DNA from: Kiritimatiellia bacterium
GTDB taxonomy: Bacteria > Verrucomicrobiota > Kiritimatiellia > JAAZAB01
DNA length: 64,000 bases
NCBI GenBank assembly: GCA_028718125.1
Contig: JAQUMN010000005.1
Coordinates: 67,784-131,783 of the forward strand
Direction: 5' to 3'
The notes under the pieces: generated by a model
What the model was told of the DNA's origin: nothing
Databases searched by the model: none
Seen by the model: only the letters and a program-made list of their open reading frames with translations
Part shown: piece after piece, positions 42,929-50,120 of the stretch
How the letters are laid out: every line of letters begins with the position of its first letter
Position numbering within the stretch: position 1 is the stretch's first letter
Made by a program: the position numbers and the translations under genes

Positions 42929-42942
42929 CGAAAGGTTTATTA
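42929..42942 (+). promoter_or_regulatory. BRE/TATA-like promoter of the NERD gene
   Basis: CGAAAGG followed by TTTATTA is centred about 27 bases before the ATG at 42966, the spacing of an archaeal leaderless promoter. No ribosome-binding site precedes the ATG. Confidence 0.45.
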
Positions 42943-42965
42943 CCCTCGGATCGCTTGTGGTCTTT

Positions 42966-43421
42966 ATGGATAGAAATACGATAAGTCGGTTTCATGTCAG
43001 CCGGAATTCTTGGGGGGCGCAAGCGGAGCGGATGGTGTGCAGTGAACTGAATAAGTTGCCCATGGACCGGTTCATCGTGGCACATGACATCAAGTTCAAG
43101 TATGGGAATATAGATCACTTGGTGATTCGCGTGGTTGATGGCCGAATATTCATCATCGAAACCAAGTCTTACCGGGGAAAGATCAGCACCGATGGGCGGC
43201 ATGTTTTTGTAAACGGTAGCCTGCCGAAAAAGAATCCGATTTGTCAGGTTCAAATGGCAATCCGCTATATTCGTGATTGGATGCGTAAGATGGGCTACGG
43301 CCAGATGAGATGGATACAAGGCCTAATTGTTGCACCCTTTTGCACGAAGGTCTACGGATCAGCAACATTGAATTGTATTCGCGTCGGGACCATTCAAGAT
43401 GTGCTATCAACACTCAAATAG
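42966..43421 (+). CDS. NERD-domain nuclease-like protein
   Basis: The 151-residue protein starts at the ATG at 42966; an ATG three codons upstream is less likely given the TATA-like spacing. WGAQAERMVCSELNKL, GNIDHLVIRV and IFIIETKSYRGKI form the NERD core: the D, E and K (D near 41, ExK near 57-59) of a PD-(D/E)XK fold. CQVQMAIRYIRDWMRKMG and GLIVAPF complete it. NERD proteins occur with DNA-processing enzymes and on plasmids. It lies between a terminator and a minus-strand pair of unknown genes. Confidence 0.75.
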   Translation: MDRNTISRFHVSRNSWGAQAERMVCSELNKLPMDRFIVAHDIKFKYGNIDHLVIRVVDGRIFIIETKSYRGKISTDGRHVFVNGSLPKKNPICQVQMAIRYIRDWMRKMGYGQMRWIQGLIVAPFCTKVYGSATLNCIRVGTIQDVLSTLK

Positions 43422-43498
43422 CGAACGTAATCCGGCACCATGCAATCTTTCTGTCTATTCGAATGTTGCATGTTTCCGTGCCTGACAAAACGATTGCA

Positions 43499-43936
43499 TC
43501 ATCCACGCATTTTTCTGAAACATTTAACCGCGCGATAACCAGGTTTTGTCCTGAAACGTTTGCTCGGACCACCACGAATTGGCGCACGTTTGTAACTGGC
43601 GGCTATACTCGACAACTCGTTGAGTTGCTGAGCATTTAATTTTACCCCCACTTGAGAAGAAAGCGCTGCAATAATACTACGCTTTGACACTCTTTTTCGT
43701 CGGGCAGCGCCTGATTGCTTGTGTGATTTGCCGATCCATCGAATGAGATTAGACTCTGATTGTTTTCTAATCATTTGTGAAGAGTATTTTGTTAGATAAT
43801 GGACAACATGTTTTTGACCAGGAATTGGGCGAGACAACTCTGTGAAAGCATCAAATGCAAGCTTCGCTTGAGCAGGTGTGATCCCAGCTGCTTTTGCCAG
43901 ATCACGGACTAAAATATGTTTATACTCACAAAGCAT
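43499..43936 (-). CDS. Basic protein of unknown function with N-terminal HTH
   Basis: The 145-residue protein begins with a helical DNA-binding-like segment (HILVRDLAKAAGITPAQAKLAF), similar to the start of HU/IHF or of HTH domains, then becomes strongly basic (KQSGAARRKRVSKRS) and ends in KPGYRAVKCFRKMRG. A second AALSSQVGVKLNAQQLNEL helix pair lies near 90-110. A nucleoid-type or regulatory role is possible. It follows the gene at 43967 on the minus strand by 30 bases. Confidence 0.5.
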   Translation of the reverse strand: MLCEYKHILVRDLAKAAGITPAQAKLAFDAFTELSRPIPGQKHVVHYLTKYSSQMIRKQSESNLIRWIGKSHKQSGAARRKRVSKRSIIAALSSQVGVKLNAQQLNELSSIAASYKRAPIRGGPSKRFRTKPGYRAVKCFRKMRG

Positions 43937-43966
43937 ATTGGGCTCCAGAATGTTGGGTCTTATCCA

Positions 43967-44668
43967 TTAGTAAGCTGCTTTTAAGTCGCTCAGTGCCATT
44001 TGAGCAAATCCCTCAATTGCTTGCTCTGCGGTTTGTTGCGTCAGTCCCCGACTAACGAGAAAAGTGACAACCTCGGGTTGCGATCTTCGTCTCATGATTT
44101 GAGAAATAATTTCCCACGGAGAATACTTTTGAGAACCGATCCAAGCTGGTTTCGGGCCGGGCAATTTCGGTAACGGCCCTTCAGGAATTATCTTAACCTC
44201 AGATTTTGAAGGTTGAATGCCGCATAAACCGAGATTTACCTTCAGGCTGAGACGATCTTCTGTTCCAGAACCATACAGTTCAAGCCACTTTTCAAATATT
44301 TCCTTCAGTTCCTTAGATGCTTCCCGCTTTGATTGGCAGCGAAATGCCTTTCCAACAATGTTAAGTCCACGCCCCCAAGACCGCATGATCGCTATGTAGG
44401 GATATACGGGCGGTTGCTTGCCATCCATCGAATAGATATGTGTTAGTTGATGAATGCGATTAGCGAAAGATTTTACAGGGACAAGATTGCACGCACCCGT
44501 AACGAGATGCCGTTCCACAACGGCGCCTATCATGCCTAAGAGAAACCGCCCGCTTGTGCTGAGCGCCTTAATAGTCACACCCCCAGCCGCAAGCTCTTGA
44601 CAGCCTGGGACAAGGCTTGTTGTTAGCCGAATCTCCTGCTTATGGAGGTCTATCTCAAGGCGATTCAT
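43967..44668 (-). CDS. Protein of unknown function
   Basis: The 233-residue protein opens with two beta strands (LEIDLHKQEIRLTT). A hydrophobic helix GRFLLGMIGAVVERHLVTG follows, and then a charged helical region around REASKELKEIFEKW. A proline-rich stretch (EGPLPKLPGPKP) links to a C-terminal helix bundle with two repeats resembling SPWEIISQIMRRRSQPEVV. No family recognised. The first gene of a two-gene minus-strand unit inside a plus-strand module. Confidence 0.5.
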   Translation of the reverse strand: MNRLEIDLHKQEIRLTTSLVPGCQELAAGGVTIKALSTSGRFLLGMIGAVVERHLVTGACNLVPVKSFANRIHQLTHIYSMDGKQPPVYPYIAIMRSWGRGLNIVGKAFRCQSKREASKELKEIFEKWLELYGSGTEDRLSLKVNLGLCGIQPSKSEVKIIPEGPLPKLPGPKPAWIGSQKYSPWEIISQIMRRRSQPEVVTFLVSRGLTQQTAEQAIEGFAQMALSDLKAAY

Positions 44669-44785
44669 CTACGGTGCCATCGGATTGTGAACAGTTCTTA
44701 CCAGGTCATTCCTTCGCTTTACGGCTCAATATATCAGAGACTTATCTCAGAGCAAAAGAAATAAACCATTCAGACAGGTAAGTCC

Positions 44786-45178
44786 GTGAAACTGGATTAT
44801 AGAACAGAAGAAACGGGTCACCAGCAAGGGGTTGATCATCAGGGTCAATCCTGGGTCGGCTTCGACTTTTCTGCTCTTAACGACCATGAAAACTTCAACG
44901 ATCCCGCCTTTCGACGTTTCATCGAGGCGCTGGATTTTATGGCTCGCGGGATTGCCTTGGAAATGTTTGTCACCGTGTTGGCGAGGCATGACCACGCACA
45001 GATGAAGGCATTCGAAATGCACATGCGGAAGATGAGCGACCACCAGATAGGTGATGAGCTTCACGTGGATCACAAGACTGCTAAACGGTGGTACGAGGAT
45101 TTGATGGCAACTGTCCGAGAGATTTCCCCAATGGGGCGCGGCAAGAACCCGTCCCGTGTTGAAAATCGAACGCATTGA
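44786..45178 (+). CDS. Small HTH-tailed protein
   Basis: The 130-residue protein starts at a GTG with AGGTAAG before it; confidence in the start is moderate. The middle (FDFSALNDHENFNDPAFRRF, then EALDFMARGIALEMF) is helical. The end, MSDHQIGDELHVDHKTAKRW, is a helix-turn-helix like those that recognise DNA in sigma-70 region 4 or small regulators. No family recognised. It begins the plus-strand run leading to the RING-like, ATPase and ubiquitin-like genes and might regulate it. Confidence 0.55.
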   Translation: MKLDYRTEETGHQQGVDHQGQSWVGFDFSALNDHENFNDPAFRRFIEALDFMARGIALEMFVTVLARHDHAQMKAFEMHMRKMSDHQIGDELHVDHKTAKRWYEDLMATVREISPMGRGKNPSRVENRTH

Positions 45179-45223
45179 TGCCCCACGGAAGGATATAGGT
45201 AGGAAGACAATGAAGGAGAAGTT

Positions 45224-45619
45224 ATGGATGACATCATTCACAGACTCTACGAAGCGTACATAACCTGGGCCGGAACCATACCGGACTTGAAGCTAATCAC
45301 TATCATCCGGTTGACCCTCCTGTTCGCCGTGCCGACGGCTATCTATTACTGGGCATTCATCTCCGGCCGCCGCGAAGGATTCGGCCGTTTTTTAGCATCG
45401 GTACTGGCAGATGGACTGATTCTTGCCATTGTCATTCGAGTGCCGCACGATGTGACAGCCAGGGCTTGGATTCTCACCGTATGTGTTCTGTTGCTCGCCT
45501 ATCTGCCGGGAGTGCATCCCTTTTTCGTTTACCGCGAAGCTGGACGTCAAAAACGGCTTCGGACAGGCCTCTATGTGTTAATGGGCATTCTGCTATTGGC
45601 CGGACTGTTATGGAGTTAG
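45224..45619 (+). CDS. Small four-helix membrane protein
   Basis: The 131-residue protein has hydrophobic segments near 25-45 (ITIIRLTLLFAVPTAIYYW), 55-70 (FLASVLADGLILAIVI), 80-98 (AWILTVCVLLLAYLPG) and 113-130 (GLYVLMGILLLAGLLW), with positively charged loops. GAAGGAG precedes the ATG. It is followed after 9 bases by the RING-like gene, so the two are co-expressed. Similar small membrane proteins flank transfer and secretion ATPases. No specific family recognised. Confidence 0.7.
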   Translation: MDDIIHRLYEAYITWAGTIPDLKLITIIRLTLLFAVPTAIYYWAFISGRREGFGRFLASVLADGLILAIVIRVPHDVTARAWILTVCVLLLAYLPGVHPFFVYREAGRQKRLRTGLYVLMGILLLAGLLWS

Positions 45620-45628
45620 GAGATCACT

Positions 45629-46258
45629 ATGTTTTCCAGAATTAAAACTTGGATACGACGAGTGTGGCGGCGATTTGAGGGGCCGCCTAATGTGCCCATC
45701 GTTGTCCAGCCGCACGTGACGGGTACAGAAGGGCCATATGGGAGAGACCGCCGGGCAGAAAACCGCGACGTTGAAGATGCTGATTTTCGTCGAATGGATC
45801 CGGCTGAGGCGGCACGGGAAATTTTTGCACCCACCCACAATGAGGAAGAAAGCCATGGGTTCGTTGAAGTTGGCCCAGATGGCAACGTCCCGCATCGGGG
45901 GGAGAGGTGGGACCGTGAGCACAATTCCATGCGGAGGAGAATCCGGAGCTTCATGCTTGTCACCTGTTCCAAGAGCGTTGTGAGTTCCGCCGAAGAAATC
46001 AATGGTATTTGCAATGAATGTCACGGGCATGAATCGGCTGTCGTCAGATGTTCGATATGTGGAGTGATCCTCTGCCAGCTTCACGCCTATGTCCTGGAGC
46101 ATCCTGCCGGACCGGCCATTTATTGCAAGGCACATCTCAAAGAGGCCATGGACAACTGGGATACCTGGGAAGCCTACGACATGCAACGGGGAGTGAAGCC
46201 CAATCGCAGCGTATATCCCGGCAAACCTCATGCCTTGGCAAGATACGTACAAAAATAA
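45629..46258 (+). CDS. RING/B-box-like zinc protein, candidate E3-like factor
   Basis: The 209-residue protein has a basic start (RIKTWIRRVWRRF) that could contact a membrane or nucleic acid. A disordered acidic linker follows, then a cysteine/histidine module at 128-169: C128-C131, C141-C144, C149-H152, C166-H169. Eight ligands with spacing 2-9-2-4-2-13-2 fit a two-zinc cross-brace treble clef of the RING/B-box/ZZ group. It lies 2.2 kb upstream of a Ubl-E2-JAMM-E1 operon on the same strand and just before the ATPase gene. Binuclear treble clefts have been described in prokaryotic ubiquitin-like loci, so an E3-type adaptor is a reasonable hypothesis; a plain structural zinc finger is the alternative. 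Confidence 0.6.
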   Translation: MFSRIKTWIRRVWRRFEGPPNVPIVVQPHVTGTEGPYGRDRRAENRDVEDADFRRMDPAEAAREIFAPTHNEEESHGFVEVGPDGNVPHRGERWDREHNSMRRRIRSFMLVTCSKSVVSSAEEINGICNECHGHESAVVRCSICGVILCQLHAYVLEHPAGPAIYCKAHLKEAMDNWDTWEAYDMQRGVKPNRSVYPGKPHALARYVQK

Positions 46259-46268
46259 GGTGGGTGAA

Positions 46269-47969
46269 ATGAACAACGGCAACATAGACAGAAAAACCCG
46301 GTATGAACGGGCCATAATGGAACTGACGATGGCGATTAAGTCGGGGAAAATCACCGATCCCCTGATCCAGGAATACTGGCAGCGTGGATTGTTGCCAGGC
46401 GAGCAGGGAGCAAAAGCGCAGGCGATGCTGGAAAATATACTGATGGCACCCTCAATCCTCGCCGATCTGAAGTCGTCAGCCGAGCCGCCGGAACCCGACA
46501 TAGACCCCAAGCTGTTGGTGTTCATCGGCCGACGACGGGCCTTGCGCCGGATGACTGGGATTTTGAAGAAGTTGCTGACCATGCACCTGCTTATTCAAGG
46601 CCCCACGGGCTCTGGGAAGACCAACCTGATCTGGTTCATTATCCAGCAATTGATCGAGTTCGGCCTGAAAGTAGTTTTTCACGACCATAAAAATGAGGGA
46701 CGCAAGTTATTGCGGCGATATTCCAATGTTGTCGTTCTGCGGGTATCCGACTTCCGGGAAAACTTTCTCAAACCGGTGGGAGACCCGAAACAGTATTTTT
46801 CGACATTCTGGAGCGAGTTCGCGCGCGCCTACAGGATTCGCCGCGAGACAGCCGTGAAACTCGTCGGCATTTCAATGCGGGTTCTTGCCGGCTTAAAGCC
46901 TGGCGATCCCCATCCCAGTCTTTATGACTTCCCCCACATGTTGCACGAGTTGGCGAAACGTTATAACGACCCGACACTGACAACCGCCGCTGTGGCTCTT
47001 GAATCGCTGAATGCGACGCTTGGAGAAGCGGCCACAGTCCGGGACGGTCCCTGCGCCGACGATCTATTTAACATTGTTGTGGTGCAATGCCACGGACTGC
47101 CCGCTGAGTTTCTCCAATTTTTTATGGCTATTCGTTTATTCCGCAAGCATGTGAAGGCCATTGCCCAGGGCCACACCGGCGAATTGACGTCTGTGATCGT
47201 CAGTGACGAAGGAGGTGTCGAGTTCGCCAAAGAGTATGCGGCGGAGGCCGGTTCCGGATACATTCCGCCACAGAAACGGTTAATCACTCAATTCCGGAGC
47301 ACGGGAACCGGATTAATCATCGCCACTCAGAGCGTTAACGCCATTGACCCCGCCGTTATCGCAAACGTCGGATCATTCGTTTGCTTAAGGGCTCAGTTAG
47401 ATGCTGATGTACGCATCAGTACACGTTTATTAGGCAAGTCCGAGGAACAGAGCGACGATGTCCGAAACATCCCGCGATGGTCCGGCCTGCTTAAAACGCC
47501 GAGCCATTCAGGCGCCGTCCTTGTCGATATACCGGAGGTCAACATGGGCGACTACATGAGTGACCAGGAACTAGACCGCTTAAACCACAACGCGCTTGAG
47601 CGGTTGAATTCTCATACGATTTTTGCGCCGATCCATCAGGATGCCGGAGCGCCAATATCCTATAGGGATATCCTCGGCGAGACGATGCCCCCCGCTCCAT
47701 CAGTATCATCGTCGGATGCATTATTTGACTTCAGGGCCGAGCATACGAGCTTCATTCGAGAAATCATTACGCATCCTGATGCCAGTGTCGTCGAACATTA
47801 CGTGAACCTTGGGTGGAGTGCCGGACGGGGTAATCGTGTGAAATCCGATCTCATTGACAATGGCATCCTTAAGTCACAGCGCCAGACTTCGCGCAATGGC
47901 CGACCAATCGAGCAACTCGTGCTGACGGAAAAAGGGAGGGAACTTTTCGATGAAACGTCAAAAGCATAG
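46269..47969 (+). CDS. HerA/TraD-like ATPase with winged-helix tail
   Basis: The 566-residue protein starts at the ATG at 46269, after AAGGTGGG; the frame is open further upstream but overlaps the previous gene. QGPTGSGKTNLIW near 109-121 is Walker A and SVIVSDEGG near 308-316 Walker B. TGTGLIIATQSVNAID is the sensor strand of HerA/FtsK and coupling proteins. The C-terminal 75 residues form a winged helix (LIDNGILKSQ, LVLTEKGRELF), the same plan as the ATPase at 18328. Probably a hexameric DNA motor for conjugation, partition or end processing. It overlaps the next gene by 20 bases. Confidence 0.8.
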   Translation: MNNGNIDRKTRYERAIMELTMAIKSGKITDPLIQEYWQRGLLPGEQGAKAQAMLENILMAPSILADLKSSAEPPEPDIDPKLLVFIGRRRALRRMTGILKKLLTMHLLIQGPTGSGKTNLIWFIIQQLIEFGLKVVFHDHKNEGRKLLRRYSNVVVLRVSDFRENFLKPVGDPKQYFSTFWSEFARAYRIRRETAVKLVGISMRVLAGLKPGDPHPSLYDFPHMLHELAKRYNDPTLTTAAVALESLNATLGEAATVRDGPCADDLFNIVVVQCHGLPAEFLQFFMAIRLFRKHVKAIAQGHTGELTSVIVSDEGGVEFAKEYAAEAGSGYIPPQKRLITQFRSTGTGLIIATQSVNAIDPAVIANVGSFVCLRAQLDADVRISTRLLGKSEEQSDDVRNIPRWSGLLKTPSHSGAVLVDIPEVNMGDYMSDQELDRLNHNALERLNSHTIFAPIHQDAGAPISYRDILGETMPPAPSVSSSDALFDFRAEHTSFIREIITHPDASVVEHYVNLGWSAGRGNRVKSDLIDNGILKSQRQTSRNGRPIEQLVLTEKGRELFDETSKA

Positions 47970-48405
47970 TCACGGTCACGAATTGACTGACCATCGCCAA
48001 GTCAAGGCCGATGGACAGGCAATGCTCATCGCGGCCGGGTTTCACCTGGTGCGGTGCGAATACCGGAACGCAGATTTGGTCGGGATTCGCAGGATCGGCA
48101 ACCGAATCCACGTTCTAACTGTGGAATTCGAGCGGACGGTACGGAATGTAATCCGGAATATCCACAGGAATCTGGCGAATGGCAGCGATTTTAATTTGGA
48201 AGTGTGCATGACGCCGTCAATCCAAGCTGCAATGCAACGATTAATTCAACGAAAATTAAGTTCCGATGAACAAAAAAAGGTCCGTGTGATACAGAAAGAC
48301 GAGTTGAACGTCGGGCTTTTACGCTCGTTGAACGGAGAAACAGGCGTTGATTCAGGGTTAGTTCAGGTTTATTCGCCAAGTTTATTCCGAGGAAAATCGA
48401 GTTAA
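47950..48405 (+). CDS. Unknown protein coupled to the HerA-like ATPase
   Basis: The 151-residue protein begins with a histidine-rich basic segment (KRQKHSHGHELTDHRQVK). Its core, RNADLVGIRRIGNRIHVLTV followed by EFERT and a helix VRNVIRNIHRNL, resembles the alternation of a PD-(D/E)XK nuclease (D...ExE) without a clear lysine. The rest is helical and ends in SPSLFRGKSS. HerA enzymes often partner with a small nuclease such as NurA, and the 20-base overlap with the ATPase implies a complex. No family recognised; the nuclease idea is weak. Confidence 0.5.
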   Translation: MKRQKHSHGHELTDHRQVKADGQAMLIAAGFHLVRCEYRNADLVGIRRIGNRIHVLTVEFERTVRNVIRNIHRNLANGSDFNLEVCMTPSIQAAMQRLIQRKLSSDEQKKVRVIQKDELNVGLLRSLNGETGVDSGLVQVYSPSLFRGKSS

Positions 48406-48435
48406 TTCGAGATGATTCGCGAAGTATCGAACCCG

Positions 48436-48446
48436 AAATATAAAAT
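48436..48446 (+). promoter_or_regulatory. TATA-like box before the ubiquitin-like operon
   Basis: AAATATAAAAT preceded by CCCG sits about 53 bases before the GTG start of the Ubl gene, which would put a start site near 48466 if TATA-driven. Marks a probable new transcript beginning after the ATPase operon. Confidence 0.4.
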
Positions 48447-48448
48447 GG

Positions 48449-48476
48449 CGTGACAGCAGCAGTAAAAACAGTCACG
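48449..48476. promoter_or_regulatory. Inverted repeat upstream of the Ubl gene
   Basis: CGTGAC and GTCACG are separated by 16 bases and lie just before AAAGGAGGTGA, the Ubl ribosome-binding site. Could be an operator or leader hairpin; 6-bp arms are short, so chance is possible. Confidence 0.35.
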
Positions 48477-48493
48477 GAAAGGAGGTGAAGTAA

Positions 48494-48748
48494 GTGAACT
48501 CTAAAAACATAACAATAGTGAAGCCCGGTGCAGGCAACAACGCTCAAAGCGAAGCCTACGACATCGCGATCCAACCCGGACATACGGGGAAACAAGTGAT
48601 GGAGCAACTGAAAATTGGGAGTGAATACACCCTGTCTAAGGGCGACGGCAAGACGGTTGATCTGTCGGCGGATATTTTCCCGCTCGTGGAGAACGGAGAA
48701 AAGTTATTCGCTACGACACCGGCGACGGTTGGACAGTTGGCGGCATAA
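48494..48748 (+). CDS. Ubiquitin-like beta-grasp protein
   Basis: The 84-residue protein starts at a GTG with AAAGGAGGTGA eight bases before it. EAYDIAIQPGHTGKQVMEQL is the first hairpin and helix of a ubiquitin fold, followed by YTLSKGDGKTVDLS, then FPLVENGEKLFATTP, the last strand, ending in TVGQLAA. This order (strand-strand-helix-strand-strand) matches prokaryotic ubiquitin-like proteins linked to E1/E2/JAMM genes. The C-terminus lacks the usual GG; a single glycine lies four residues from the end, so the JAMM protein may trim the last four. It is followed after 2 bases by the E2-like gene. The call rests strongly on gene order. Confidence 0.75.
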   Translation: MNSKNITIVKPGAGNNAQSEAYDIAIQPGHTGKQVMEQLKIGSEYTLSKGDGKTVDLSADIFPLVENGEKLFATTPATVGQLAA

Positions 48749-48750
48749 CA

Positions 48751-49407
48751 ATGATACAGGGGATGACGGCTGTGAGTAATGATTTTGACATTCTTGAATA
48801 TATAAAGAAGAACCCTGATTGGTGGAAACAGTCCCGGCCAACATACTCGTTTGCGCTGGAGTCATTGAATCAGGATTCGGAAGACGACCGTATCCAGGGA
48901 TTGTCAAACGTCATGCTCCGCCGTCATCACCCTGTTATCAATATCCAACCGCCGATTACCATTAGGCAAGTTCGTCATATAACTATACCGAATGGAGAAT
49001 GGCCAGGTCATCCGAGAGAGAGGAATCCACATGCTGCGCCGCCCATCGTCGTGAATTCTGTAAGGTCTTATGCCCGGAAGTCCCATACTTCACGATACTG
49101 GCAGGATGCTGGGTGGAAGCGGAGATATGAAGATGGTTATCAATGGCTTAGCGGTCACTATAAGGCCAAAGGTAATTTATATAGGGGATCGATAAAACTG
49201 GCGGACAGTGTCGTTCAACCTATTGAGTATTACATTTATGATCCGCCACGCGTCATCCTTAGCGGACCTCATGGGGCGTGTTATCAGTGGCGGATATCGT
49301 TGGAACCAAACAAATATTTAATTCATTTTAGTAAAATGCCCGCAGACATTGACAGCGGCATTATTCAGATTGAACAAAATTTATCGGAAGCGTTGGAGAT
49401 GGAGTAA
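48751..49407 (+). CDS. E2-like ubiquitin-conjugating protein
   Basis: The 218-residue protein has its only cysteine at 177, in PPRVILSGPHGAC. This echoes the PPKV...H-P-N...C segment of E2 enzymes, with strands GNLYRGSIKLADSVVQPIEY before and YLIHFSKMPADIDSG, then a long helix, after. The N-terminal 100 residues are an extra region with proline-rich linker. It is placed 2 bases after the Ubl and 23 before the JAMM gene. The start could instead be the GTG seven codons later. Role inferred: accept the Ubl from the E1 on C177 and pass it on. The fold match is by motif, so the call is moderate to good. Confidence 0.68.
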   Translation: MIQGMTAVSNDFDILEYIKKNPDWWKQSRPTYSFALESLNQDSEDDRIQGLSNVMLRRHHPVINIQPPITIRQVRHITIPNGEWPGHPRERNPHAAPPIVVNSVRSYARKSHTSRYWQDAGWKRRYEDGYQWLSGHYKAKGNLYRGSIKLADSVVQPIEYYIYDPPRVILSGPHGACYQWRISLEPNKYLIHFSKMPADIDSGIIQIEQNLSEALEME

Positions 49408-49430
49408 GTCCATCGAAAGGAGGAACAACC

Positions 49431-50120
49431 ATGGAAAACATAAAGATAAATAAAGACATGGGTACCATCCATGATTTCTTGGCAGGAACGGCCAACAGTT
49501 TGGAGGCCAGACTATTGGATGCTTGCCGGCAGGATAACGAACCTGCGGCGCAGGCGACTCTTGCCGAGTTGCTCAAGATTTCGCGTGTCAAGTACGCATC
49601 GGAAAGAGTCATGCAGGATATGTCAAAAGAAAACACGATCCCGACATATCTGATAAGTCCACTGACAATCCAGGAAGCTTATAGCGTTTTGACGAAAACC
49701 GCGGACGAAGCCCTGTTGTTCATGACAGGGCTGGTCATTGAAAACAGGAAATATGCCGTTACACGGTTATTAGAGTTCGAACTGAAAAGGCAGTCCGTGA
49801 TAGCGGCAGAGGGTGAACAGCAGGCGGTGACCCGCCTTCTGATTTGGTTGCACAATCACGATCATAAACTCCTAATGACCTGGCATAGTCACCCGGGTTC
49901 TGGCGCAAATTCGACCACGCCATCGGCAATCGACATGGATTTCCATCGGCGGCTTGAAGCCGGGAATTATCCAGTCATCGGAGGCATCGTGAATCGGCAG
50001 GGATATGTGCGCTTCTTCTCGTACAAGCGGCCGTTCAAGGTTTCGATCTACGGAAAAGGAATGGAGGTGGCAGATGAACAACATAATGTCTTCAAGCTTG
50101 ATACAAGCCATGCGGTTTAG
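49431..50120 (+). CDS. JAMM/MPN+ metallopeptidase (Ubl deconjugase type)
   Basis: The 229-residue protein carries the JAMM motif WHSHPGSGANSTTPSAIDMD: H152, H154, S165 and D168, with E93 (in EALLFMTG) as the probable catalytic glutamate. An N-terminal helical extension of about 70 residues precedes the MPN fold. Enzymes of this group cleave isopeptide bonds or trim Ubl precursors. AAAGGAGG precedes the ATG, and the last 47 bases overlap the E1-like gene. In the operon it should mature the Ubl (whose end is TVGQLAA) and reverse conjugates. All metal ligands are present, so it is likely active. Confidence 0.88.
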   Translation: MENIKINKDMGTIHDFLAGTANSLEARLLDACRQDNEPAAQATLAELLKISRVKYASERVMQDMSKENTIPTYLISPLTIQEAYSVLTKTADEALLFMTGLVIENRKYAVTRLLEFELKRQSVIAAEGEQQAVTRLLIWLHNHDHKLLMTWHSHPGSGANSTTPSAIDMDFHRRLEAGNYPVIGGIVNRQGYVRFFSYKRPFKVSIYGKGMEVADEQHNVFKLDTSHAV

